From positions 1-64,000 of the forward strand of contig NZ_KB898927.1 in NCBI RefSeq assembly GCF_000377945.1: DNA of 64,000 nt, given 5' to 3'. Positions 9,333 through 19,717 of this stretch are shown piece by piece. Within the stretch, counting starts at the first letter, position 1, and every line of letters starts with the position of its first letter. The position numbers and the translations under genes are program-made. Under the pieces are notes generated by a model. It had not been told where the DNA came from and searched no databases. It saw only the letters and a program-made list of their open reading frames with translations. The stretch comes from Thioalkalivibrio sulfidiphilus (lineage in GTDB: Bacteria > Pseudomonadota > Gammaproteobacteria > Ectothiorhodospirales > Ectothiorhodospiraceae).

Positions 9333-9454
9333 GAGGCAATCCTCGGCGCGCGGGCGCGTGATCGGCGATCATCGCCCGACCCGCAGTGCACGGACGCCAG
9401 GGAAACAGTTGCACAGACATCCATAAGAACAGGCCACCGAAACCAGGGTAGATC

Positions 9455-10183
9455 ATGAGCGAAGAACTCCGTCCCGCATACAAGCGCATCCTTCTCAAGC
9501 TCAGCGGTGAGGCCCTCATGGGCGACCAGGAATACGGCATCGACCCGCGGGTCATCGGCCGACTGGCCCGGGAAGTGACGGAGTTGAGCCGCATCGGGGT
9601 GGAGGTGGCCATCGTCATCGGCGGCGGCAACATCTTTCGCGGCGCCGGCCTGGCCGAGGCGGGCATGGACCGGGTGACCGCCGACCACATGGGCATGCTG
9701 GCCACGGTCATGAACGGCCTGGCCATCCAGGATGCCCTGGAACGGCTCGGCAAGTTCTGCCGGGTGATGTCCGCCATCAAGATCAACCAGGTGTGCGAGG
9801 ATTACATCCGCCGCCGCGCCGTGCGACACCTGGAGAAGGGCCGCATCGTGGTGTTCGCCGCCGGCACCGGCAGCCCGTTCTTCACCACCGATACCGCCGC
9901 CAGCCTGCGTGCCATCGAGGTCAACGCCGACATCATGATCAAGGCCACCAAGGTGGACGGCGTGTATGATTCCGATCCGTTCAAGAACCCGAACGCGGTG
10001 CGCTATGAGCGCCTGACCTACGAGGAGGCGCTCAGCAAGCACCTGGGCGTGATGGATGCCACCGCCCTGGTGATGTGCCGCGACAACAACATCCCGCTGC
10101 GCGTGATGAACATCTTCAACGAAGGGGACCTGATGCGGCTCGTCACCGGCGAACCCATCGGCACCCTGGTCGAAAGAGGCTGA
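9455..10183 (+). CDS. pyrH: UMP kinase
   Basis: PyrH phosphorylates UMP to UDP. This bacterial amino-acid-kinase-fold hexamer is unrelated to eukaryotic UMP/CMP kinases. The 242 residues show [15 protein letters not shown] at the N-terminus, [11 protein letters not shown] at about 50-60, and a [15 protein letters not shown] segment, followed by [13 protein letters not shown]. The length is normal. It is followed after 6 bases by frr, the usual pyrH-frr pair. Confidence 0.96.
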   Translation: MSEELRPAYKRILLKLSGEALMGDQEYGIDPRVIGRLAREVTELSRIGVEVAIVIGGGNIFRGAGLAEAGMDRVTADHMGMLATVMNGLAIQDALERLGKFCRVMSAIKINQVCEDYIRRRAVRHLEKGRIVVFAAGTGSPFFTTDTAASLRAIEVNADIMIKATKVDGVYDSDPFKNPNAVRYERLTYEEALSKHLGVMDATALVMCRDNNIPLRVMNIFNEGDLMRLVTGEPIGTLVERG

Positions 10184-10189
10184 AATCCC

Positions 10190-10747
10190 ATGACTGATTC
10201 CATCAAGAAGGACGCCAAGGCCCGCATGGGCAAGAGCATCGAGTCCCTGCGCAACGAACTGGCGAAGATCCGCACCGGCCGTGCCCACACAAGCCTGCTG
10301 GATCACGTGATGGTGGAGTACTACGGCTCCGAGGTGCCCATCAGCCAGGTGGCCAACGTGAACGTGGAGGATGCCCGCACCCTGACCGTCACCCCCTGGG
10401 AGAAGACCATGGTCTCCAAGGTGGAGAAGGCCATCATGACCTCCGACCTGGGTCTGAATCCCTCCTCCATGGGCACCGTGATCCGCGTGCCCATGCCGGC
10501 GCTCACCGAGGAGCGTCGCCGGGACCTGGTGAAGGTGGTGCGCGGTGAGGCGGAGAATGCCCGCGTGGCCATCCGCAACATCCGTCGCGACGCCAACAAC
10601 GCGCTCAAGGCCCTGGTCAAGGGCAAGGAGATCTCCGAAGACGATGAGCGCCGCGCCCAGGACGAGATCCAGAAGCTCACTGACAGCCACATCGAGGAAG
10701 TGGACAAGGTGCTCGCCGAGAAGGAAAAGGAACTGATGGAGGTCTGA
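10190..10747 (+). CDS. frr: Ribosome recycling factor
   Basis: RRF splits post-termination ribosomes with EF-G. The 185 residues match the family exactly, with [20 protein letters not shown] at the N-terminus and [19 protein letters not shown] in the middle. The C-terminal helix is [21 protein letters not shown] perfect 30-base palindrome begins three bases after the stop. Confidence 0.96.
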   Translation: MTDSIKKDAKARMGKSIESLRNELAKIRTGRAHTSLLDHVMVEYYGSEVPISQVANVNVEDARTLTVTPWEKTMVSKVEKAIMTSDLGLNPSSMGTVIRVPMPALTEERRRDLVKVVRGEAENARVAIRNIRRDANNALKALVKGKEISEDDERRAQDEIQKLTDSHIEEVDKVLAEKEKELMEV

Positions 10748-10750
10748 GAC

Positions 10751-10780
10751 AGTGTCGTGTCCCGTTCGGGACACGACACT
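10751..10780. repeat. Perfect 30-base palindrome between frr and uppS
   Basis: AGTGTCGTGTCCCG (10751-10764) is followed by TT and its exact complement (10767-10780). A T-rich stretch (GTTTTGATTT) comes 10 bases later. It starts three bases after the frr stop and ends 21 bases before the likely uppS start. It does not match the other repeat families in this window. Confidence 0.75.
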
Positions 10781-10801
10781 AGGCCCCGTCGTTTTGATTT
10801 C

Positions 10802-11551
10802 GTGAGTTCAGCCCCCGCCGACAGCGCCGCCATCCCCCGGCACGTGGCCATCATCATGGATGGCAACGGCCGCTGGGCGCGCGCGCGCCATCTGCCCCGC
10901 ACCGAGGGTCACCGCCAGGGTGTGCATGCCACCCGCACGGCGGTGCGCTTCTGCGCCGCCCGCGGGGTCCAGGCCCTGACCCTGTTCGCCTTCAGCAGCG
11001 AGAACTGGAAGCGCCCGCCCACCGAGGTGAACACCCTCATGAACCTGTTCGTCAGCGCCTTGGAAAAGGAGCTGCCGGAACTGGTGCAGAACAACATCCG
11101 CCTGCGCTTCATCGGCGAGCGCGAGGCCTTCTCCGCCAAGCTCAAATATCGCATCCACGAGGCGGAGGCCGCCACCGGGGACAATACCGGTATGGAGCTG
11201 GTGATCGCGGTGAGCTATGGCGGACGCTGGGACATCACCACTGCCGTGCGGCGCCTGGCGACCGAGGTGGCCGAAGGGCGGCTCGATCCGGCGTCCATCA
11301 GTGTCGAGGCCCTGGACAGGCAGCTCTCCACCACGGGCCTGCCCGATCCGGATCTGTTCATCCGCACCGGCGGCGAGCGTCGCCTGAGCAATTTCCTGCT
11401 CTGGCAGCTGGCCTACACGGAGCTCTACTTCTGCGATGTGCTCTGGCCCGACTTTGACGAGGACGCGCTGCAGGCGGCCTTCGAATTCTTTGCCGGCCGC
11501 GAGCGCCGCTTCGGCCGAACCGGGGAGCAGGTGAGCCATGAGCGTGCTTAG
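10802..11551 (+). CDS. uppS: Undecaprenyl diphosphate synthase
   Basis: This cis-prenyltransferase makes the C55 carrier lipid for peptidoglycan and O-antigen. It contains HVAIIMDGNGRWAR (catalytic Asp), FCAARGVQALTLFAFSSENW and the FIRTGGERRLSNFLLWQ motif. From the GTG at 10802 the protein has 249 residues, normal length. The open frame reaches back to 10757 through the palindrome, which cannot be ruled out as coding, but the family normally begins shortly before HVAIIMDGN. No clear ribosome-binding site is visible. It overlaps cdsA by 14 bases. Confidence 0.93.
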   Translation: MSSAPADSAAIPRHVAIIMDGNGRWARARHLPRTEGHRQGVHATRTAVRFCAARGVQALTLFAFSSENWKRPPTEVNTLMNLFVSALEKELPELVQNNIRLRFIGEREAFSAKLKYRIHEAEAATGDNTGMELVIAVSYGGRWDITTAVRRLATEVAEGRLDPASISVEALDRQLSTTGLPDPDLFIRTGGERRLSNFLLWQLAYTELYFCDVLWPDFDEDALQAAFEFFAGRERRFGRTGEQVSHERA

Positions 11552-12497
11552 GCAACGCATCCTCACCGGACTGGTGCTGGTCGTGGTGGTGTTCGGCAGC
11601 ATCCTGCTCCTGCCCACCTGGGCCTTTGCCCTGGGCGTGCTGGCGGTGCTGCTGGGCGGTGCCTGGGAATGGTCTCGTCTGGAACGAGCCATCGCGACCA
11701 GAGGGAGCCCGGAGGGTGAGCCCCAGGGACGGGGCGAACAATGGTCTCGTCTGGAACGAGTCATCGCGACCAGAGGGAGCCCGGAGGGTGAGCCCCAGGG
11801 ACGGGGCGAACACTGGGCCCGTCTGACCGGCAAGGGCGGGCAGGCCGGCCGGCTGGCCTACCTGGGGCTGATCCTGCTGCTCGCGCTGGGGGCGGCGTTC
11901 CTGTGGCAGGGCGGCTCGGGTCTGTGGCCGGTGCTGGCCGGTGTGGTATGGTGGGCCGTGGTACTGGTGCTGCTGGCCATCTATCAGCCCGGCGGCCACC
12001 GGCACCCGGTGCTGACTGGCTTGGCAGGCCTGCTGACCCTGATTCCCGCCGGGCTGGCCTTGGTCATGCTCCACGAGGTGAGCCCGCTCTGGCTGGTGTT
12101 CCTGGTGTTCCTGACCTCCACCGCCGACAGTGCGGCCTATTTCACCGGCAAGCGTTTCGGGCGCAACAAGCTGGCCCCCCACATCAGCCCCGGCAAGACC
12201 CGGGAGGGTCTGTTGGGGGCACTGGTGGCCACCGCCCTGCTGGGGCTGGCCGGGGCCTGGTGGTTCGAGGTGCACCCGGGCCTGTGGTTCTACTTCGTGG
12301 CCCTGTGCCTGGTGACCGCCCTGTTGTCCGTGGCGGGCGACCTGTTCGAGAGCCTGGTCAAGCGCGAGGCGGGGGTGAAGGACAGCGGCACCCTGCTGCC
12401 GGGTCACGGCGGCGTGCTGGACCGCATCGACAGCCTCACGGCCGCCGCACCGGTGTTTCTGCTGGGCCTGGTCTGGGGCAACATCCTGTCCCTGTAA
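11538..12497 (+). CDS. cdsA: Phosphatidate cytidylyltransferase with a 48-residue repeat insertion
   Basis: CdsA makes CDP-diacylglycerol from CTP and phosphatidate in the inner membrane. Several hydrophobic helices are visible, plus the signature region [15 protein letters not shown]...[11 protein letters not shown] near the C-terminus. The 319 residues exceed the usual 270-285 because residues 45-92 consist of two 24-residue tandem copies ([20 protein letters not shown] then RGEQ) inserted between a WEW motif and the ARL that normally follows. The insertion is charged and lies between the first and later membrane helices, probably in a loop. The frame is intact and the active-site region unaffected. 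Confidence 0.93.
   Translation: MSVLRQRILTGLVLVVVVFGSILLLPTWAFALGVLAVLLGGAWEWSRLERAIATRGSPEGEPQGRGEQWSRLERVIATRGSPEGEPQGRGEHWARLTGKGGQAGRLAYLGLILLLALGAAFLWQGGSGLWPVLAGVVWWAVVLVLLAIYQPGGHRHPVLTGLAGLLTLIPAGLALVMLHEVSPLWLVFLVFLTSTADSAAYFTGKRFGRNKLAPHISPGKTREGLLGALVATALLGLAGAWWFEVHPGLWFYFVALCLVTALLSVAGDLFESLVKREAGVKDSGTLLPGHGGVLDRIDSLTAAAPVFLLGLVWGNILSL
11670..11813. repeat. Two tandem 72-base triple-hairpin units inside cdsA
   Basis: Copies 11670-11741 and 11742-11813 differ at two positions. Within each, CTCGT and ACGAG can pair around CTGGA, and GCCCC...GGGGC can pair. Read in reverse, the unit aligns with the 66-base units at 23919-24158 and with the element at 52427-52480. All three share a GGGTGAG core, a following variable stem and CGAA. 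Being a multiple of three with no stop in this frame, it leaves the cdsA frame open. Confidence 0.85.
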
Positions 12498-12588
12498 GCT
12501 TCACTGTGACGATCACGTTCTCAATGCGCCACATCCCGAAAACAGCACGACGCCCGAACCCGCGCGCGATCCCCGGGTCGGAGGCATC

Positions 12589-13815
12589 ATGACGATGCAA
12601 GACGAGCCCGTGCGCCGTGGCGTGACCATCCTGGGTTCCACCGGCACCATCGGGGTGAACACCCTGGATGTGCTGGCCAGACACCCGCAGGCCTATCGCG
12701 TGGTCGCGCTCACGGCCAATGACAATGTGGAGCGCCTGGCGCAGCAGTGTCGCGACTTCCGGCCCGACTATGCCGTGGTGGTCAGCGCGGACGGCGCCGA
12801 ACGCCTGGAGCGCGAGCTCGCGGCCGAGGGACTTTCCACCCGGGTGCTGTGCGGTGCCGATGCCCTGGTGCAGGTGGCCGCCCTGCCGGAGACCGACTAC
12901 GTGATGGCGGGCATCGTGGGCGCCGCGGGCCTGATGCCGACCCTGGCGGCAGCCCGGGCCGGCAAGCGGGTCATGCTGGCCAACAAGGAGGCCCTGGTCA
13001 TGTCCGGGCAGCTGTTCATGGACGAGATCCATGCCAGCGGCGCGGAGCTGCTGCCCATCGACAGTGAGCACAACGCCATCTTCCAGTGCATGCCGGCGGA
13101 TTTCGCCCGGGGACTCGATCGGGTCGGCGTGGAGCGCATCCTGCTGACCGCCTCCGGCGGGCCGTTTCGCACCTTAAGCCCCGAGGCCCTGGCCGGTGTG
13201 ACCCCGGAGCAGGCCTGTGCCCACCCCAACTGGGTCATGGGCCGCAAGATCTCGGTGGATTCCGCCACCATGATGAACAAGGGCCTGGAGGTGATCGAGG
13301 CCTGCTGGCTGTTCGGCACCGGCACCGAGCGGGTGGAGGTGGTGCTGCATCCCCAGAGCGTGATCCACTCCATGGTCTCCTACAGCGACGGCTCCGTGCT
13401 GGCGCAGCTGGGCAATCCGGACATGCGGACCCCCATCGCCCACGCCCTGGCCTGGCCGCAGCGCATCGCCTCCGGGGTGGCGCCCCTGGACATGGTGGCC
13501 ATCGCCCGCCTTGACTTCGAACGTCCGGATCTCGGCCGTTTCCCCTGCCTGCGACTGGCCTACCAGGCCTTCCAGGTGGGCGGCACCGCCACCGCGGTGC
13601 TCAACGCCGCCAACGAGGTGGCGGTCGCGGCCTTCCTGGACAGCCGGCTGGCCTTCACGGACATCGCCACGGTGATCGAACACACCCTCGAGCAGGTGAG
13701 TACCGGCCCTGCCACGGACCTGGAACGGGTGCTCAAGGCCGATGAGGCCGCGCGCCAGGTCGCCCGGGAACGTATCGCGGGCATCGGTGGACTGCGCATG
13801 GGACAGGCCTCATGA
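12589..13815 (+). CDS. dxr: 1-deoxy-D-xylulose 5-phosphate reductoisomerase
   Basis: Dxr is the second enzyme of the MEP isoprenoid pathway (NADPH-dependent, makes MEP). The N-terminal nucleotide-binding motif [15 protein letters not shown] appears at about residues 13-27. The metal-site segment [13 protein letters not shown] is near 150, and the loop ASGGPF with [15 protein letters not shown] follows. The length is 408 residues, slightly above the usual 400. The ribosome-binding site CGGAGG is 5 bases before the ATG. ispD and ispF of the same pathway lie 25 kb away. Confidence 0.96.
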   Translation: MTMQDEPVRRGVTILGSTGTIGVNTLDVLARHPQAYRVVALTANDNVERLAQQCRDFRPDYAVVVSADGAERLERELAAEGLSTRVLCGADALVQVAALPETDYVMAGIVGAAGLMPTLAAARAGKRVMLANKEALVMSGQLFMDEIHASGAELLPIDSEHNAIFQCMPADFARGLDRVGVERILLTASGGPFRTLSPEALAGVTPEQACAHPNWVMGRKISVDSATMMNKGLEVIEACWLFGTGTERVEVVLHPQSVIHSMVSYSDGSVLAQLGNPDMRTPIAHALAWPQRIASGVAPLDMVAIARLDFERPDLGRFPCLRLAYQAFQVGGTATAVLNAANEVAVAAFLDSRLAFTDIATVIEHTLEQVSTGPATDLERVLKADEAARQVARERIAGIGGLRMGQAS

Positions 13816-15176
13816 GTATCCTGATCAGCATTGCCGCTTTCGTCGTCGCCATCGGCGTCCTGGTGACCGTGCACGAATACGGCCACTACTGGGTGGCCCG
13901 GCGCGCGGGCGTGAAGGTGTTGCGATTCTCGGTGGGCTTCGGACGTCCCCTGTGGCGCAGGGTGGCCGGGCCCGATCGCACCGAGTACGTGATTGCCGCC
14001 ATCCCGCTGGGCGGTTACGTCAAGATGCTGGACGAGCGCGATCCGGACACGCCGCCGGGCGAGGATCTGTCCCGGGCCTTCAACCGCCAGCCGGTGGGCA
14101 AGCGCATCGCCATCGTGGCTGCGGGTCCGGCCTTCAATTTCCTGTTCGCCATCCTGGCCTACTGGCTGATGTTCATGGTGGGCATCGGCGGCGTGAAGCC
14201 GGTGGTGGGCGAGGTGGCACCCGCGTCCCTGGCCGCCGAGGCGGGCTTCGTCAGCGGCGACCGGCTGATCTCCGTGGCCGACACCGAGACGCCCACCTGG
14301 GAACTGGCTTCCCTGGCACTGCTGGAGCGCAGCCTGGATTCCCAACGGGTGGCCGTGCGGGTGGAGACCGCCGACGGGCGCGAGTTCGTGCGTTGGCTGG
14401 ACCTGAGCGACACCCGCCGGCTGCTGGACGAGGGTCCGCTCCTGGACAAGATCGGCATCACCCCCTGGCGTCCGCGCCTGGAGCCGGTGCTTGGCGAGCT
14501 GGTCTCCGGCGGGCCGGCAGTCCAGGCGGGTCTGCAGAGCGGTGACCGGGTGCTTGCGGCGGACGGCGAGCCCGTGCACACCTGGCAGGGCCTGGTGGAG
14601 CGCATCCAGGCCCGGCCCGACGGCGTGATGCAGCTGGAGGTGGAGCGCGACGGCAACCGCCTGCAGCTGGCAGTGCGTACCGGCAGCCGCGAGGACAACG
14701 GGCGCATCGTGGGCATCATCGGCGCCTATCCCCACGTGGACACCAGCCAGTTCGAGGCCATGCGCACCACGGTGCGTCACGGCCCCGTCGAGTCCTTCGT
14801 CAACGGCGTGACCCGTACCTGGGACATGACCGTGCTCACCCTGCGGGTGCTCTGGCGCCTGGTGATGGGCGAGGCCTCGGTGAAGAACATCAGCGGGCCC
14901 ATCAGCATCGCCGAATACGCGGGCGTCACCGCCGTGATCGGTGTGGCCGCATTCCTGGGTTTCATGGCCATCGTCAGTATCAGTCTCGGCATCATCAACC
15001 TGCTGCCCATCCCCATGCTGGATGGCGGACACCTGCTCTACTACCTGGTGGAGATCGTCAAGGGCAGCCCCGTCTCGCCCCAGGTGGAGGCCATCGGCCA
15101 GCGGGTGGGGCTGGTGATGATCGCGCTGCTGATGACCCTCGCCTTCTACAACGACATCATGAGAATACTGGGCTGA
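13812..15176 (+). CDS. rseP: RIP metalloprotease, sigma-E regulator
   Basis: RseP is an inner-membrane site-2 protease that cleaves RseA to release sigma-E. The zinc motif [11 protein letters not shown] is at about residues 21-31 in the first transmembrane helix. Two periplasmic PDZ domains lie around 115-200 and 210-290. The second catalytic motif [14 protein letters not shown] is near 395. The 454 residues are normal. The ATG overlaps the dxr stop (ATGA), indicating translational coupling, and bamA follows 8 bases after. Confidence 0.95.
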   Translation: MSILISIAAFVVAIGVLVTVHEYGHYWVARRAGVKVLRFSVGFGRPLWRRVAGPDRTEYVIAAIPLGGYVKMLDERDPDTPPGEDLSRAFNRQPVGKRIAIVAAGPAFNFLFAILAYWLMFMVGIGGVKPVVGEVAPASLAAEAGFVSGDRLISVADTETPTWELASLALLERSLDSQRVAVRVETADGREFVRWLDLSDTRRLLDEGPLLDKIGITPWRPRLEPVLGELVSGGPAVQAGLQSGDRVLAADGEPVHTWQGLVERIQARPDGVMQLEVERDGNRLQLAVRTGSREDNGRIVGIIGAYPHVDTSQFEAMRTTVRHGPVESFVNGVTRTWDMTVLTLRVLWRLVMGEASVKNISGPISIAEYAGVTAVIGVAAFLGFMAIVSISLGIINLLPIPMLDGGHLLYYLVEIVKGSPVSPQVEAIGQRVGLVMIALLMTLAFYNDIMRILG

Positions 15177-15184
15177 ATCTCCCT

Positions 15185-17461
15185 ATGCTGAATCGTCTGA
15201 GAGTTGCCGTGGCCGGTGCGCTGCTGGCTGCCGGCATGGCCCACGGGGCCACCTTCACCATCGAGGACATCGAGGTGGAGGGTCTGGAGCGTATCGCCCC
15301 GGGCACCGTGTTCACCAATCTGCCGGTGCAGGTGGGCGATGCCTTCGACGATGCGCGCAGCGCCGAGGTGGTGCGCGCGCTGTTCCGTACCGGCTTCTTC
15401 TCCGACGTCTCCCTGCGTCGCCGCGACAACGTGCTGGTGGTGGTGGTCGAGGAGCGTCCCGCCATCAACGAGATCAACATCAGTGGCAACCGCGACATCA
15501 AGGACGATGAACTCATGGATGCCCTGCGCCAGGTGGGCATGGCCCGCGGGCGGGTATTCAATCGCACCGTGCTCGAGCGCATGGAGAACGAACTGCGCCA
15601 GCAGTACTACGCCCGCGGCAAGTACAACGTGCGCATCGACGTCGAGGTGGAGGAACTGGAACGCAACCGCGTCGACGTGAACATCGATATCGCAGAGGGC
15701 CAGGTGGCCAAGATCCGGCGCATCAACCTGGTGGGCAACGATGCCTTCGAGGACAGGGAGATCCTGCGTCGTTTCGATTCCGGCATCCCGCGCTGGTATG
15801 CCTTCTTCAGCCGCCGGGATCACTACTCACGGCAGAAGCTGGCTGGTGACCTGGAGACCCTGCGTTCCAAGTACCTGGACAGCGGTTTCGTCAATTTCAA
15901 CATCGATTCCACCCAGGTGACCCTCACCCCGGACCGCAAGGACATCTATATCACGGTCAACGTGGACGAGGGTGATCAGTACACCATCAGCGACGTGCGC
16001 CTCGGTGGCAACCTCATCGTCGACGAGCAGGAGCTGATGGAACTGGTGCGCATCGCGCCGGGGGATGTGTTCTCCCGGGCGCGGATCAATGCATCCGCAG
16101 ACGCCATCACCCGTCGCCTCGGCGACGAGGGCTATGCCTTCGCCAACGTCAATCCGATCCCCGAGGTCGACGAAGAGAACCGCACCGTCAGCCTGACCCT
16201 GTTCGTGGATCCGGGTCAGCGGGTGTATGTGCGGCGTATCAACTTCACCGGCAACGACCGCACCCAGGACGAGGTGTTCCGCCGCGAGATGCGTCAGATG
16301 GAAGGCGGCTGGTACTCCACCTCCAACGTGGACCGTTCCCGGGTCCGCCTGCAGCGCCTGTCCTTCGTGGAATCGGTGAACGTGGAGACCCGGCGCGTGC
16401 CCGGCAGCGACGACCAGGTGGATCTGGATATCAGTGTGAAGGAGCGCTTCTCCGGAAGCTTTACCGTGGGTCTAGGCTACGCCCAGAGTGAAGGTGTGCT
16501 GTTCAACCTGGGGCTGTCCCAGGAGAACTTCATGGGCACCGGCCGGCGCGTGTCGCTGGCCTTCAACAACAGTTCGGTGAACCGCACCTACAGCATTTCC
16601 TACCTGAATCCCTACTACACCCTGGACGGCATCAGCCGTGGATTCACGCTGTTCTTCCGCGAGACCGACGCCTCCCAGCTGGACATCTCCCGCTATGCCA
16701 CCAACCGCTACGGCGGCACTCTGACCTACGGCATACCGCTCACGGAGTTCGACACCTTTCGGTTCAGCCCTGGTTATGAGCACGTCGAGGTGGTGACCAC
16801 GTCCGGCACCTCTGACGAGGTGATTGATTACATCGCAGACGGCAACAACTTTAATTTCTACACCCTGGAGTCCTCGTTCACCCACGACACCCGTGATCGC
16901 ACGGTGTTTGCCAGCGAGGGCAACCTGCAGCGTGTCGGCCTGAAGGTGGCGCTGCCGGGCAGCACCGCCGAGTATTTCAAGCTCGACCTGCGCAGCCAGT
17001 GGTTCCTGCCACTGCGCGACAAGCTGTCCATCGGGCTCAACGGTGAGATCAACTATGCCGAGCCCTATGGCGATAATGAGCGGGTGCCGTTCTTCGAGCA
17101 TTACTTCGCCGGCGGTTCCCGCTCGGTGCGCGGCTACCGGGATTTCAGTCTCGGACCTCGGGATTCCAACGACGACCCGTTCGGCGGCACCTTCCGCGTG
17201 GCGACCACCGCTGAGCTGCTGTTCCCGCCGCCGTTCCTGGACGACAGCGGCAACATGCGCATGAGCCTGTTCCTGGACGCGGGGCAGGTGTACGAGAGTT
17301 ACGAGGCCTTCGATGCGGGCGAGATCCGCACCTCGGCGGGCATCGGCATGACCTGGCTGTCCCCCGTCGGCGCGTTGACTTTCAGTCTGGCCCAAGCGTT
17401 AAATGACAAGCCGGGCGACGACACCCAGGTGTTCCAGTTCAGCATCGGAGCGGCGTTCTGA
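15185..17461 (+). CDS. bamA: Outer-membrane protein assembly factor BamA
   Basis: BamA is the central subunit of the BAM complex. A signal peptide (about 20 residues, ending AHG-ATF) is followed by five POTRA domains to about residue 420 and a C-terminal 16-strand barrel. The conserved barrel loop is VRGYRDFSLGP, an RGY where most homologues have RGF. The final residues FSIGAAF give the terminal aromatic sorting signal. The 758 residues are typical. It is flanked by rseP and skp as in other gammaproteobacteria. Confidence 0.96.
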   Translation: MLNRLRVAVAGALLAAGMAHGATFTIEDIEVEGLERIAPGTVFTNLPVQVGDAFDDARSAEVVRALFRTGFFSDVSLRRRDNVLVVVVEERPAINEINISGNRDIKDDELMDALRQVGMARGRVFNRTVLERMENELRQQYYARGKYNVRIDVEVEELERNRVDVNIDIAEGQVAKIRRINLVGNDAFEDREILRRFDSGIPRWYAFFSRRDHYSRQKLAGDLETLRSKYLDSGFVNFNIDSTQVTLTPDRKDIYITVNVDEGDQYTISDVRLGGNLIVDEQELMELVRIAPGDVFSRARINASADAITRRLGDEGYAFANVNPIPEVDEENRTVSLTLFVDPGQRVYVRRINFTGNDRTQDEVFRREMRQMEGGWYSTSNVDRSRVRLQRLSFVESVNVETRRVPGSDDQVDLDISVKERFSGSFTVGLGYAQSEGVLFNLGLSQENFMGTGRRVSLAFNNSSVNRTYSISYLNPYYTLDGISRGFTLFFRETDASQLDISRYATNRYGGTLTYGIPLTEFDTFRFSPGYEHVEVVTTSGTSDEVIDYIADGNNFNFYTLESSFTHDTRDRTVFASEGNLQRVGLKVALPGSTAEYFKLDLRSQWFLPLRDKLSIGLNGEINYAEPYGDNERVPFFEHYFAGGSRSVRGYRDFSLGPRDSNDDPFGGTFRVATTAELLFPPPFLDDSGNMRMSLFLDAGQVYESYEAFDAGEIRTSAGIGMTWLSPVGALTFSLAQALNDKPGDDTQVFQFSIGAAF

Positions 17462-17516
17462 TGCCGAATGCGTGACCGGTTTCACCATCGCAGGTTATCC
17501 ATATACGGAATTTGAA

Positions 17517-17544
17517 GTGTCTCTTCCCAGTCAAACTGAGACAC
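17517..17544 (+). promoter_or_regulatory. Hairpin in the bamA-skp gap
   Basis: GTGTCTC 17517-17523 pairs with GAGACAC 17538-17544 across a 14-base loop. There is no T-tract, so read-through attenuation or mRNA processing is more likely than termination. The rest of the 135-base gap holds a second small hairpin (TCCCC/GGGGA near 17561-17574) and the skp ribosome-binding site. Confidence 0.35.
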
Positions 17545-17596
17545 CTTACGAACCACCGATCCCCGACAGGGGATATGTATTGAATGGAGAGCAATC

Positions 17597-18130
17597 TTGA
17601 AGAAAATGCCCGCGGTCCTGGTTTCCCTTATCCTGGCGCTGACCCTGCTCGGCTCTGCCGGCATGGCCCTGGCAGCCGAGGCCAGGGTGGCCTTCGTCAA
17701 CATCAACTTCATCATGGAGCGTTCACCACAGGCTGAGGCCGCCCTCAGTGCACTGGAGAAGGAATTCTCGCCCCGTGACGCGGAACTGGTGGCCGAACGC
17801 GACGCCCTGCGCCAGATGCAGGAGCGCCTGGAGCGTGATGCCGACGTCATGGGTGCCGAGCAGCGCGCCGAGCTGGAGCGCAATTTCCGCAACCGCTCCC
17901 GCGAGTTCAAGCGTGCCCAGGACATGTTCAGCGAGGACCTGAACGTGCGTCGCAACGAGGAGCTGGGTCGGCTGCAGCGCCTGGTCCAGAACGTGATCCT
18001 GGAGATCGCCCAGCAGGAGCGCTATGACCTGGTGCTGACCGAGCGCAACGTGCTGTTTGCCAGCGAACGCATCAACATCACCGACAAGGTGCTGGAACGT
18101 CTGCGCCAGCAGGGTCAGGGCGGTCGCTGA
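17597..18130 (+). CDS. skp: Periplasmic chaperone Skp (OmpH family)
   Basis: Skp is a trimeric periplasmic chaperone that carries unfolded outer-membrane proteins to BAM. An N-terminal signal peptide (MKKMPAVLVSLILALTLLG... ending ALA-AEA) precedes a conserved VAFVNINFIMERSPQ segment and a long charged coiled coil. The 177 residues are normal. The start is TTG at 17597, supported by a GGAGAG ribosome-binding site 6-11 bases upstream. The in-frame ATG three codons later would shorten the basic n-region. Confidence 0.92.
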   Translation: MKKMPAVLVSLILALTLLGSAGMALAAEARVAFVNINFIMERSPQAEAALSALEKEFSPRDAELVAERDALRQMQERLERDADVMGAEQRAELERNFRNRSREFKRAQDMFSEDLNVRRNEELGRLQRLVQNVILEIAQQERYDLVLTERNVLFASERINITDKVLERLRQQGQGGR

Positions 18131-18177
18131 TCCGGCGGCCTCGTGCCTGACAGCTTTCGAACAGGCATCCGGTCGAC

Positions 18178-19179
18178 GTGGTGACGCTCTCCGAACTCGC
18201 CGCCCATCTGGGTGCTGAACTGCACGGCGACGGCCGGCTCGAGATCACCGGGGTCGCTCCCCTGGATCGGGCCGGTCCCGGCGAACTCGCCTTCCTCAAC
18301 AACCCCCGCTTTCGCAAGCACCTGCCCGGCACCCGGGCAGGTGCCGTGTTGTGCAGGGCAGATGATGCCGCCGGGTGCCCGGTGCCGGCGCTGGTGATCG
18401 ACGATCCCTACCTGGGCTATGCCCGGGCCTGTGCCCTGATCTTCCCGGAGCCCTTGCCCCGCGCCGGCATCCACCCCACGGCGGTGGTGGATGCCTCCGC
18501 GCGACTTCATCCCGGGGTCGAGGTGGGCGCGCAGTGCGTCGTGGGCCCGGAGTGTGTACTGGATCAGGGCGTGGTGCTGGGGCCTGGCTGCATACTGGAG
18601 GCCGATTGCCAGGTGGGTGCGGATACGCGCCTGGGTCCGCGGGTCACGCTTTACCGCGGCACGCGGTTGGGTCGGCGGGTGCGCATCCATGCCGGTGCGG
18701 TGCTCGGGGCCGACGGTTTCGGTTTCGCCCCGGATCGGCAGCGCCACTGGGTGAAGATCCCCCAGCTTGGTCGGGTGGTGGTGGGGGATGACGTGGAGAT
18801 CGGCGCCAACACCACCATCGACCGGGGGGCGCTGGAAGACACCGTCATCGGCACCGGTGTGAAGATGGATAATCTCATCCAGGTGGCCCACAACGTGCAC
18901 ATCGGCGATCACACGGCCCTGGCGGGCTGCGTGGGCATCGCCGGCAGCACTCGCATCGGCAGCCACTGCGCCATTGGCGGCGGAGTCGGTATACTGGGTC
19001 ACTTGGATATCGCCGACGGCGTGACCATCACTGCCATGAGCTTCGTGACCCGCTCCATCCGCGAGCCCGGTGTGTACTCCTCCGGGGTGCCCCATGACAC
19101 GGCCCGCGAGTGGAACCGGAGCCTCGCCCGCCTGCGCCGCATGGGGAAACGCGACAAGGGTGCGCAGGGGCAGGACTGA
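18178..19179 (+). CDS. lpxD: UDP-3-O-acyl-glucosamine N-acyltransferase
   Basis: LpxD adds the N-linked acyl chain in lipid A synthesis. The N-terminal uridine-binding domain ([33 protein letters not shown]) is followed by a long hexapeptide-repeat helix. The catalytic His region [17 protein letters not shown] is near residue 240. The 333 residues are normal. Two consecutive GTG codons (18178 and 18181) are possible starts; no strong ribosome-binding site separates them. The presence of gnnA/gnnB nearby suggests its natural substrate carries an amide-linked 3-acyl chain. Confidence 0.94.
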   Translation: MVTLSELAAHLGAELHGDGRLEITGVAPLDRAGPGELAFLNNPRFRKHLPGTRAGAVLCRADDAAGCPVPALVIDDPYLGYARACALIFPEPLPRAGIHPTAVVDASARLHPGVEVGAQCVVGPECVLDQGVVLGPGCILEADCQVGADTRLGPRVTLYRGTRLGRRVRIHAGAVLGADGFGFAPDRQRHWVKIPQLGRVVVGDDVEIGANTTIDRGALEDTVIGTGVKMDNLIQVAHNVHIGDHTALAGCVGIAGSTRIGSHCAIGGGVGILGHLDIADGVTITAMSFVTRSIREPGVYSSGVPHDTAREWNRSLARLRRMGKRDKGAQGQD

Positions 19180-19267
19180 GCGCGCCGTCTCGATCGACGA
19201 CAAGATTCCAGCCGCATCGCCTGGGCGTTCGGCCAGACAACAACACAGGGACACATCATTGGACGCC

Positions 19268-19717
19268 ATGAGCATTCACCAGGTGATGCGCTATCTGCCT
19301 CACCGTTACCCCTTTCTCCTGGTGGACCGGGTCACCGACTTCAAGCCCGGTGAATACCTGGAGGCCATCAAGAACGTGAGCATCAACGAGCCCTATTTCC
19401 AGGGGCATTTCCCCATTCGCCCGGTGATGCCCGGTGTGCTGATCATGGAGGCCCTGGCCCAGGCCACGGGCCTGCTGGCCTTCAAGACCGAGGAGGCCCG
19501 CAACGAGAACCAGGACAAGCAGCAGCTCTATCTGTTCGTGGGTATCGACGAGGCCCGCTTCCGCCGCCAGGTGGAACCGGGCGACCAGCTGCATCTGCGC
19601 GTGGAACTGCTGAGGGTGGTGCGCGGCATCTGGCGCTTCAAGGCCGAGGCCCGGGTCAACGGCGACCTGGTGGCTTCCGCCACCCTGATGTGCGCCGGCA
19701 AGGAGATTGAGTCATGA
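19268..19717 (+). CDS. fabZ: 3-hydroxyacyl-[ACP] dehydratase
   Basis: FabZ dehydrates 3-hydroxyacyl-ACP in fatty acid elongation and competes with LpxA/LpxD for 3-hydroxyacyl-ACP. The hot-dog fold motifs are [14 protein letters not shown] (catalytic His) and [20 protein letters not shown] (catalytic Glu). The ATG at 19268 gives 149 residues. A TTG at 19259 with AGGGA upstream would add three residues and may be the true start. It sits between lpxD and lpxA in the standard order. Confidence 0.95.
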   Translation: MSIHQVMRYLPHRYPFLLVDRVTDFKPGEYLEAIKNVSINEPYFQGHFPIRPVMPGVLIMEALAQATGLLAFKTEEARNENQDKQQLYLFVGIDEARFRRQVEPGDQLHLRVELLRVVRGIWRFKAEARVNGDLVASATLMCAGKEIES

